From the NCBI GenBank assembly GCA_029964075.1, contig CM057147.1, forward strand, positions 12,607,513-12,671,512: DNA of 64,000 nt, given 5' to 3'. A program made the translations under genes and the position numbers. Within the stretch, counting starts at the first letter, position 1, and each line of letters opens with the position of its first letter. Under the pieces are notes generated by a model. The model had not been told where the DNA came from, did not search any database, and saw nothing but the letters and a program-made list of their open reading frames with translations. Of the stretch, positions 51,201-63,200 are shown piece by piece. This DNA is from Patiria pectinifera (taxonomy: Eukaryota > Echinodermata > Asteroidea > Valvatida > Asterinidae).

Positions 51201-54200
51201 CCTGAAGGGGATTCAGGCCAATGAATGTAGGGAAACCAAATAAAAAGTCAAAAGTCTAAAGCACTACACTTGAAGACTGCTACAATGCACATCACTGTAC
51301 ACAACATCCTCTTTGGCTTCCAAATTCGAGGTACAGATAAACCAAACATTTCGGATTTTTTGTTCATTTTGTCTGACACAAAATGCTTCTCTAAATTTGG
51401 AGGTCAATAATCCTTGAAAATTTCACCCCCAAACCACCCTCCCCCCTCTGGATCCGCGCCTGGGTACAGCATACAAATTCCTTTGGGGAACTAACCCACC
51501 GGGCCAGTTTTTATGTGCAACCTCTATGAGAGAACGCGGCGAAAAATCATTAAAAACAGGCCTTTTTTCACATCTGTCGCCACCACTTCATTATTCGACA
51601 GGGTATACCTTGATCTCACTACAGTGTGACCCTAACAATATACTCTTTAAGAAAATGAAAGAAAAACTGAATAAAACACTGAGTTTTACTCACGAATTGA
51701 TGTAAAACGTTGCATTTTCAGTCAAAAATCTCCCTGTTTTGTGTGTAAACCACGCGTTCAGCCAAGAACTGGTCCATTAACATCACCATAACATTAAATA
51801 TCGTCACCTTGGAGCTTAGATCTCTTGAGTCATTTTTCTTCGTCTCGTCAGCTTTCCAACAATATAACCCTTATTGTGATTGTGTAAGGTTTAGGCTCGC
51901 GTGTATTCATTTACTAAAGAATTGTACATCTAAACTCCAATAAAATTTGCCGTTGCTCAATGGCTCAGCGCGTAGGGTCTGTTTATTGTACATGTGCTAG
52001 GCAGCGCTAGTGTATATACATAGAGCCCGGGAGCTCTTATCTCTAGGTTACCAAGGTCATCTGGCTGTGCGCTTTGGCCAGTTTACATGGGGTCCTTTTG
52101 ACCACAAAGGATTTGATATGTTAAATTATTTCTGTTCAATTTTTTTTTCAAGCTACTAGCCATCTAATCTGGTTGACTTTAGCTTTAAATTGAAACCCTA
52201 ACAGAAGACTGTCTACCTTCAATCTGTCAACACCTACCTGTGTGATGGATAGTTTCTTTAATCGGCATCCCTTGTCCAAAGCCCTTCCAGCTTGCTGATA
52301 TCCTATCAGTCTCCTTCTGGTAAGTCCAATCATAGCCTACTAGGAGGCCATCATAGACCTGGCCAGGTATCAAGGGATCACGCTTGACAGTGATTCCATC
52401 AGATCGGACCGTGACGGCCAGGCCCAGGGCGTTAGTTGCCCGCACCAGGGTGTAGTAGGTCTCACCATCTGTCATTCGAATGTCTGTGTTGGTGTCTGAA
52501 GTTCGCTCTAAGTCAAAAATAAATCCATGCCAATGCAGAAATTAAACTTAGATTGATAACCCGGAAGTTACAGGCCCATAAACAAGTACAAAGAAGTCAA
52601 TATATCCTTCCATTGAACATCCATTTTCATCTGAATGTCAAACTTTGTGTTACACAAAATGAAGCATTTTCTTTGTAATGCATACAGACAATGAGTGAGT
52701 GAAAAAAAATGGCTTAAGATCTAAAGTCGGGCCATATAAAGACATGGCTATTTGTCAATAAAAACTAGAAAAAATGACTTTCTGGATTGCATGTTCTTTC
52801 AGTACCTTGACAAAAAAAATTATTTATTAAAAATTAAGTTATTTTGGGGTAATGGTAAAACAGCACCAGAAGAAATATATTTTGTACATGTCGTCGGTCG
52901 CACTATGAAGTGACGGATTGCATGTTCTTTCAGCACCTTGACAAACAAATTATTTATTAAAAATTAAGTAATATTGGGGTTATGGTAAAACAGCACCAGA
53001 AGAAATATATTTTGTACATGTCATCGGTCGCACTATGAAGTGACGTATCGTGTGCACAAAGTCCATAGGCGATACGTCACTTCTTGGTACACCGGACGAT
53101 GTATATCGAAATTGTCTTTAAGCAAAAAGTGACTCTAGTTCAATGGCAAAGCTATGTTATTACCTTGAACATTGGTGAATGGTTGAATCTCCTGTCCATC
53201 AATTCTGTAAATGGCCCATTCATACTTCTTCATTGGACACGGATCCCCGCTGAAATCCCAGGATGCACTCATCTCATGCAGCGAGGTCTGGAAGTCTGAG
53301 TCTTCAAGGTCTAAATCAGTGACTCCATCTTTGACTTGGAATGGTCTGAGTGGTGGAAGTCCTGCACTGAACCGGCTGACAAAGATGCCATTGGATACTG
53401 CAGTGCTGGTCAGGCCGGCTTCGTTGTAGCCTCTCACTGTAGCATAGACTTTACGGACACTACTCAGATCAATGTTGGTAAAAATCTCTGAGGTCTGATC
53501 CTTGGACACCTCATAGAAAGATTTGATTTGAGACCTTCCTGGTGTGGTGCCCAGGGCAACCTCATACTTGGTGATCTGAGTGTCTTCGTCAGTGAACGGT
53601 TGCCATAGGATCTGCAGCTGGGTAAGCGATTCCAGACACTCTCCGTCCAAGCTCAAGCATTCCTCTTCGCTTGCACACTCCCATTCTGGTTGGTTCACAG
53701 GATCACTGAAATTGAAGCTATACACACCAGATAGCTCCACTACAAGGCCGTATGTTGGAGGTGTATCATCAATCTCAATAGGACTAGAGAATGCCATCGT
53801 GCTTTGGTTGACAGCATTGAAGGCCTCCACAGTGACATAGTAGACTCGGTTGTGAATCAGATTTAGACCTGTCAACACGTTAGTTACCATTAATATTATA
53901 TTAGACAATTATATAAGTTTAATACGTTTGAGAAATTTACCATAAATACCATGTAACAATTTTGGTGATGGCTTATTCTTACACTTGCCTTACGCGTTCC
54001 CCATTTTTTTTCAAGTTTCATCCCCCAAAAAATAAGATTCCCTTTTTAAATTGCATTTTTTTCTAGCACAACAAAAGTTATTCACTTTTGAATGAGACAT
54101 CAACCCAAAAAACCCAAATTGGCCAATGTTTAGTCACTGAATTATTACTTTACGATTTTGAATTCTTGGCTGCCTGACAATAATTCCACTCCATTTCTAA

Positions 54201-57200
54201 TATGATTTTTCAGGGCATTGAATCTCTTGGCCATCGCAAGGACTCAGTTCGCCTCAGCAGAGAGAAAGTGTGGATGAATCCTCTTCGAACTATTCAACCA
54301 CATGGTCTCAACATCCAACTTGGGAATGATTAATTTTTTTCTTCCTCCATTGTCTTCTGTTACAGATAATCCACCTGGTCTTCCTTGTTTGTGTTTACCC
54401 ATCTTCCCCCATCTTTCATCCCTTTCCACCTCCATACTGTTTCCCCCCCCCCCATCATCATCACTCTCACACTCTTTTGTCCGTTCCCACTCCCTGTGAC
54501 CTTTGATCCTTCCCCTTTCTGGTCCCTACCCTGTTTACACCAGACCCCTTGTGGTTTGCCATCTCCCTTTGTTCCTTTGTTCTCTCATCCACCCTCCCCT
54601 GCATCTTTCCACACCTTTCCCACCTAATCCTCCCTTTGTGTTTCTTCTTTCAGCCCTGCATGTTTGTGTGCACCCCCATGTTAATGTGTGTACCTCTGTC
54701 ATTTCTGTTTTAGCCTCTGAAGAAGAACTTGCTAAGTTCGCTACATCAGGCCACATTAATCTTTAGATTTAATAATTCCATCTGGCGGGGTAGGCTGGTT
54801 CCTGCCCACATTCAATATCCCTAATGTACGGATCGGGAGCCAGTCTGCTTGCAAAGTGGACGTTTGTGCCAAAAACCTAAATCTTTTTTTAAAACGATGT
54901 TGACATCCAAAACAGAGGAAATTTGTTTGAATGGAGTAAAACATACAAGCTAAAAATTGAGAGCGAGGAGGAAAAAAAAAAAGAATTTATTTAAGAGCAT
55001 GGGAACGCAACTTTAAGTGATTTGGAAGAGTCAACAATAACTATACAGTTAGAACCAACTTTATACAGTTAGTAAGAACCAACTCTCAGCAGTGTTTTAG
55101 TCAAGTCCATCACAATTCTACTAGGTCTTATTAGTCAATTCATAAGTCCATTTTATGCATCCAGTCACATGTAGCTGGGGATAGATAATAACAAAGGGAT
55201 GTCTTGTCACAGTTAATAATTGAATAGCGTGTGCCTTGGTACTGGGTGACTTGTTTGGACCTGCCTGAGATGGTTCAACTACACCACTAACATTCAACAT
55301 GAATGGCAATTTGGGGGAAATATAAATAATCTAACAATAATTTAGAAAACTGTGACTAATGACATCACTTTCTTGGAGAAACTTTCAGAAATTTTCCATT
55401 GAAATATTTGGTTTAAATGTCTTTTGCTCACTTGCTGTAACACTGTAGTGAGTGAGGTAGCCAGGCAGATCATCAGACTGGAACACGTCTTTTTGTCCCT
55501 GGGCCGTCCCAACCAGAAAAACCACATGATCAATGCCAGACTCAGCATCCAAGAAACCAGTCCAACTACACAAGAGGGCGCTATTGGCATAAATGAAGGC
55601 AGGACACTGAACCTGGATGGTAATGGCAGACAGGAAAAGAACATCGTTAGTTGGATGATGCAGTGTTAAACAACAAGTTATCTGGAGAGAAGGTATACTT
55701 CCAAGATTTTATATAGATTGCCTATATACCACTCCACCCTTTTTGCTAAGTAATGGGAGACAATTTTCTGGACAATGGAAATTTTAGTAGCCTCCTTGTT
55801 TAATATTGTTTGTATTTCCACCAGTTGAAGTAACACTTTTACTATTCAATTTGTTTGATCTTCTTTTCTTAAATCCGTTTTTACAAGTACTCTTTTATGG
55901 TCATGTTTACAGGACATTGTGATTTTGCATTCTCTTATTATCAGATCCTATTGGTCCACCACCCCCTTTTGTCAAAAAGGAGGCAGATATATTACCCAAT
56001 CCACGGGACTGACATTCTTGCTCCTGTATATTTAGGGAAAATACTAAATAGTCCCACGATATATTCATGTAATAAGAATACAGATATTTTAAGTTGTGCC
56101 CACCATTACATGCCAAAAACGCACCTGTACTGAGCGGTATCAGCACGCATTGACTGCCATGAGAACCAGCCACGCAGTATCAGTGCAAATACGTGCGTTA
56201 AGACCTAAAAGTAAACCAAAGCTGAACAAATATACACAGAAAAGAGGCCCAGGATAGCCCAGGATAGATAGAGGGCCCTGATGAGGGCCCCATGCGCATG
56301 GGCGTCGCGAGGGGGGGGGGTAAGGGGGGGCACTTGCCCCCCCCCTGGAAAAGCAGAAAAAAAAAAAAAAAAAAAAAGAAAAAAGAAAAAAAAAGAAAAA
56401 AAAGAAAAAGAGGCGCGAAGACAAAGTGGTGTAAATTTAATGAGTTGGGGGGGGGGGGGGGAATGTCCCTGCCCCCCTCTAAAACGGATAAATCGAGAAT
56501 ATGTTGAGAAATACAAGCATTTTTTGCCAAAATTTTTTTTTTGCCCCCCTCTAGAAAAAATCCTGGCGACGCCCATGCCCATGCGCCAACAAAGAGGGCG
56601 TTTTTACCACCTTTTGAGAGCCCCGTGTTCAGGACACACAGCGTGTGTGTACTGTACTATACTGGTTCACACATGGGGTATTCACGACTTCCTGAATGTG
56701 CCAAAGCTTAGCCACAGCGTCTTCACGTCAGGCGTCGTCGGTGCACGGGTGCATTCAAATTTGTCTTGTGATGGTCTTCAAGTCTAATCCCTGCCCCCAA
56801 TTAGTTTGAATCCTTTCGAAATAAGCAATGGATGGACCAGGAACAAGTGTAGGTCTCCCCCAACTCTCCTTTTCTTGCCGTTGAAGGGGTACTTTTTCCT
56901 CTGCACAGCCCATAGCGACACGTTTATTCATGAAACAGCCAGACTGTTGGAGAATGCCTACGGAGTCTGTGTCCTGTTTTTTTTAATGCTTTTATATACG
57001 TATACACAGCAATATTAATTTTTTTTCACGACTGGATTTTTGATAATGCAGAAATCAGCGGATCTTCGGAAAAGTTGCATATCTGCATGATAATAATTTG
57101 GTAGTTTCATTTTGTAATGCTTGTAAATATTGTACATTACCTTTACACGTAGTGTGCAGCATCTTAATGTTAACTATGGGATCCTGTATTAGGCTTTTGA

Positions 57201-60200
57201 TTGTCATATGCAAGAGAGTTGATTAATCCATACCTGTCCAACAGTAGGTGGAGTATTATCTACGGTCAAGCTGGTGGCATAGACAGTTCTCCTCAGCCCA
57301 ACACTGTTGACTGCTTGAACACTCAGAATATTGGGCACTCCTAGATCAAACAAATATCTAATGAAATTAATGAGCATATGGTTGTCATGTGTCTACAAAA
57401 GCATGACATCTGACAGCACAAGAAACTTTTTTATTTAATAATTTTTTTAATATACAATTATGTATCCAAGGTGTGTAATACGAAGTAAAAACTGGTTTCC
57501 ATTGGGGCCCTGCATACATTCCCAAATAGTAAATCCAATGAAATCAAAGTAAAAGTATGATACACGAAAATATAGTATTCCAGACAACACAATCATTATA
57601 CATCATTGAAAAGAAAATGATATAGGTGGACTCAAAAGTAAACAATAGGCATTAATGCATCTGGCTCCAAATTACTATGGTAACCACTTTTAGGATTAAA
57701 GCCAGCCGAATGATTCGACACCCAGCAAGAACTGTCCAATTGTACCTATGTCAGCAGGAGTCATCAGTGCTGATGGAATGTAGGATTTATTAGTTGCAGT
57801 CACAGGGAAGACATCTTCATTACCAGGGTACCGACCCATGGAGAAATAGGTAGCCATGATGTCACTTTCTCCTTCATTCACATCCCACATGGCATCGATG
57901 GAGTCTGTGTTAGACTGATACAGGTGAAGTCCACCGTCTAAGCTCTGTTAATAAACCACAAATAAACCATGGCTGAATGTGAACCTTGGACACTTTTAAT
58001 GTGTCACACGGAAAGCCGATGTACCCTTCTCTTTAATAAGTCTTTAGATTTGCCACTGAACTGGATACTTTGGGAACTGAACTGTAATAAACTCTGAAAA
58101 GCTGCCCACATAAACTGCATGTTTTAGTCCGGACGTCCAGTTAGTCCGGTCAATGGATCATGAGAGCTGGCAAAGCATCATTTATTGTTAATGCACAGAG
58201 ATCCTAGTCTATAGAGCATGATAAAAGACTTGGCAACCCAGGAAGACTTTTTAAGAGAAACCAACTGTTGCAGGCCAAAATTTATTACTGGGTTTGTGCA
58301 ATTTAAGATAACAATTAGTTTTGTGTACATGTACTTTGCACAACACAAGCGGGAAAATGTTTATCTAAGTGGTCTGTCCCTTCTACTGAAGCTCATGAGC
58401 GGTGTTAAAGTAAAAGTCACAAGCCAATGTGGCCCATTAGGTCAGCGTTTATCTCCGATTTCAGTAGCATGAAACGAATGAGAATGGTTTTCTTCTCCCT
58501 GGATGGGATGCCAGTCTATCGCAGGTTACTTCCCGTTAATGCAAGTCCCCCCTTTATACTCATGGGTGGAGAGAGGCAAGTGGGGTGAAGTGGCTTGCCC
58601 AAGGACACAACATATGACTAGGAGACAGATTTTAACCCCTGACTCTCTGAACATGGGTAACTAACCCTAACCAATAGGCCACATTCCTCCTGTTGAAGTA
58701 CTCTGTAGTAAAGTGAGAATGTGCTTAGAATGTTGGACTTCTGCTAAACGACAGCCAACATAATCCACTCACCAGGTCCACACTTGCATCATACTGGCCC
58801 AGGTCAGTGATCATAATCTCTGGTGCAGTGATGTCCACTGTGAAGCCATTGGAGGTGGATTCTAAGACACTGTCTGCATTGGTGATGGCTCGTAGTGTGC
58901 TGTAGTAAGACACTCCATGCTGGAGGGGCAGAGGGGACTGGGCCTTGCCTTTGCCTGCCAATCCTATAATATGAGAAACAGACATTATGACATTGCATGT
59001 CCTAGTATTCACATCACATATTTCAACAAGATATATACAATCGCATTCTGTATCATAATGATGGATGACTTACCTATGTAGGCATGTATTTGCATATTGT
59101 CTCTTTTCATAATTCAATTAATATGAAAAAAAAACAAATAAGTTGCAATTGATTTCCAAGATCAAATAATCCAACTAATCTGCATGGCCACACTTACCCT
59201 GGAAATATAACCAAACATTTATACTAGTACTATCTGAAGATAGTTTGATTCCCACAATTTTTATCTTCAACTTAAAATGGAAAATGTCCATCAACGTTCA
59301 GTTCTCTTAATGTTGTCATACCTGCATTGAGGTATGGGCCAATCAAGGCACAGATCTAGTTGCCATCACAATGGTCCCCCATGCATTGTGTAAGCTATTG
59401 TACAAAACGACTGGTCCATATGACAGTTACTGTGAACAGGAGCTGGCACGAATCATTTTTTGTGCGGCTTGGTAGATGAAATAAAAATCTTCACTGCTCT
59501 TTCAGTCAACTTTATCTTAGTATCAACATTCAACTATATTCAGCCAAGGACTAATTACCCTGTATATCGACCCTCAGCAGACGACATCATCACTAGACCC
59601 TACACTGAGGGAAAGGGGGGGGGGGGGTTGTGAGCAACCATCCCACCTTCACTTTTCCCACCCAATGTGTTTCAGTCTTTTTTATCATCCTACCTCACAA
59701 TGTACAACGGCTGCGGACATTGCATGCACATCAACCATCCTTCATAATTGAAATCACCACTTGTCAACCCTTCAGTGAGCTACGTGACAGGGACTTCATG
59801 GATATATGCCTGTCCAAAAATTACCAAGTGACAATATTCCTCCAATTTCACAATTTAAAGCCTCTCAATATTGTTTTATATTACCGACATATAAATCCCT
59901 GTCATTTGATGTACAGTTAAAAAGAAATTCAATTTCAATACAAAATTTGTGGGAAATGTATTTCTCTCTTCCAAACCAACCCTTCACAAAAGGATTAAAC
60001 TCTGTTGCGCTGGCTCTTGGGAACAGTACGCGCAACGCTCAATATGCACACCAGCTTGTAATTTGCACATGAATGCCGCGTCATGGTACAAGAATGATCC
60101 TAACTGTTGAATAGTAAATCCCATTCACCAAGGACGAATGGGAATTTTTGAGCCCCGGCGTGAATGGGAGCAATAACGAATGCCAAGTGATGTGAGTTCC

Positions 60201-63200
60201 GCTAATCAAATGACAAGGATCTGTATGTCAGTTATATAATGGCAACCATACCTTGCACATCGTCATCACTGCCAGGCACTATCCCATCAGAGGTCATAGG
60301 TTGGACGTCCTCGCCCCCAGGGGTTGTACCCACTGCCCATTCATAGTGAGAGATGCCATGCAATTTGCTCTGTGGTTAACAAATATAAATATCACTCTTT
60401 TTGTAGACAATTCCCTCATTTATGCATACTACTGATAACTCTGCACTTAATAATAAAAATTAAAATTAGTTTCTGAGCAAAATCAATTTTGGCGTTTGAA
60501 AATTGGCATTGTTTATGCACAACTGAGATAATAATTATTTTCTGAAACCACTAGAACCAGTAAAAAAACCTGCATATATTTACTCACACAAGTCATGCAG
60601 ATTTCCACTTTATTTTCCTTATTTTATCACGATTTCTTGCTTTCCATAATACTGATATTGTTAAACTGATCCATGAAAAATCAGTTCACTTAAGCTTAGT
60701 TCACATCATGAGGGATCAGGAGAATATTATTAGTTATGCATTATACCCTACAGGGCGCTAGCCATTCACTTAGATTTGTTACCCACAGTACAATGTACCA
60801 ATGTACGATAGTGTACGATGTGGAAGGCGGGCCAAAAGGAAGTGTGAGCCCTATAAGCAAACAAATTAAACCACCGAGTACCACTTTGGATACAGGATGG
60901 AACCGTGAACGGATTAAGCCAACAAATGTAATTGGTTAATCCAACAAATGTAAGTAAGTCCGTAATGATGAGCCAGTTGTCTAGGTAAATGAAAACCTGT
61001 AAACCTTGACGATGGAGGGAACCGCATGGCTAGCATCTTCACAATTCTGATGAAGACCTGAGGGGCCGTGGACAAGCCAAAAGGAAGGGCTTGGAATTCG
61101 TATGTGGTGCCTTTGTAGGAAAACCGAGGGAACCTGGTGTGGTCTAGGTGGATCTAAACACGAAAACACACGTCCGAGACACCCAGGGAGGCGGCACAAC
61201 AAGGGACCTGCATAGAGTCCAGGACAACCCTGAGGGTGTCCATACGAAACCGCATGAAGCGGTTGAGGGGCTGCAGATTCAAGGTCGGGCACCACAATGT
61301 TCTTCCTGGATGCCAGGAAGAACATGGAATGGAACCCCAGAGAAGATCCTTCTCGGGTTTGTACAACTCTGATAGCGTTCTTTGTTAACAATGCCGCTAT
61401 TTCATCTACAAGTGCTTGGCATTTGTGTAAATTGCTGGGCGGTCAAGTTGGGTGGGCATGTGTGTCCCGGGGGGGGGTGCACTCTGAAACTCCAGGAGGT
61501 AGCTGACTGAGATGGTGGCGAGAACCCACTAGTCGGAAGTGATTTGGTCCACGGACCCAGAGAAATTTGCCAAATGGGCTCCCACAGGTCCTGTGATGGG
61601 TTGTTGGTGAGCATAGTCACTTCCGCCAGCCGAACCACTGCCGAAAGGCGGCAGTTGAGGCTGAAGGGCTTAAAGTGGCCCATGAATTTGCAGGGCGTCC
61701 AGCGGTGGAACGAAAACCACGGCTTGACGGCTGTGGCGGAGGACAACTGGGTCTGGACGGCTGGGAGGCTTATACTTGAAATATGGCATCCAGAATAGCT
61801 GCCCGTTGTGTCTCTATACTGTGACGACAAAAAAGAGCACGTTCGCTGAGAATTGCCCGAAGTGAGTTGTCCAGACAGCAAAAGGCGGCTGAATGGTGTA
61901 ATTGGTTTGACACTCCTAGCATAAGTATTTGGACAGTAGGAGCAAAAACAATGCATGGATTGTACCCAAACGAGCGGCATTGTCAGTGTTTTGAAGCACC
62001 CGCTCGTTACGGTTCTGGGCAGTGTTCGGAGACAAGGATACAGGCGAAGCCTGATGAACAGAGTCGGAGACAAGTTTATCATGCACGTCATCAGCAATGG
62101 TAGGCATGGTAAGGAATACAAACTCCAGCAGTGAGTACAACAACACAGTTTGGGTGGGTCGAACACAGACTTGGTATGTTGAGAACAAACCCGATTGAAG
62201 AGAACCACTGGGGTGGGATGGGGGTGACAAGTGACTCAGGAGCCATTAGTCGTTTGAACGATTCCAGTTGTGTGGTAGGTGCGGGCTTCACAGGTTCAGG
62301 GAACCCCAATACATGCGTCATGTCTCATTGAAACAGGCGATAAAGTGTGGCCATGGAGGCTGGCATAGTCGTGTCCTCTTCTTGTTTGGCCTCCTGAGGC
62401 GTCTGAGAAGAGGTAATATCTGGGTCCCTGGCGGGAGGTTCAGATGGCAAGTCCATAGGAGCACCAAGAGGACTAGGGGTGAATACTGACACAACTGGAA
62501 AGTCCAGCAGACGGGAAATCGTGTGGGGTATGTTAGGGTTTGGAGGCGGCCAATTAAGGCTCATAAGGACATAAGCCAAGGCCAATGGACATATCTGTCA
62601 ACTTGTATTTCTTCTTCTTTTTCGGAGAAGCATCAGCTTCAGAGTGTAAAGGGACTCAAGAAGCAACCTGGAACTCTGATGTTAATGAACCATACAAATG
62701 ATCCAAAACTAGGGTGAGAGAGCAGCTAGTAGAGGGCGCGTATTGCTCGACACCCTGGGGACGAGGTTGAGAAAGCAGCCTTTGCAAAGCCTCACGGCGT
62801 GAGTTACTTGCAGCCTGCGCGAATAGTTACGTTAAATAATGGTTGGGTAAATGTGGGAAGTGGGTACCTTGCAACCTTTGCGAAGCCTTGCAAGTTGGGT
62901 ATGGCGTGAGTTACTTGCAACCTGTGCGACGGCTGAGGCACGCAGTCTCGTAAAGACCATGTAACGGGAGTGAGCGACCACTCCCGAAATGTACCAGTAA
63001 CGACTAAAGAAACATCACGAAGAAAATGACCAAATGTCACAAAATCTCGCGCAACTTGTAGAAATAGCAACAGATGACAAAATAGTTGAACAAAAACCAT
63101 GAACTAAGCTATAATGAATGGCTGAGGAGATTCAGAATGAGCAAATCGAGAGCTCTGAAAATATACGTCTTTCACGCAGCGTCGCTCAGAGAAAAGAGAA

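Noticed and set aside
61402..62208. 268-codon minus-strand ORF in element C
   Set aside because: Its sequence has no gag or RT pattern; the recognisable gag-like pieces are in another frame, so it is a chance frame in a relic.
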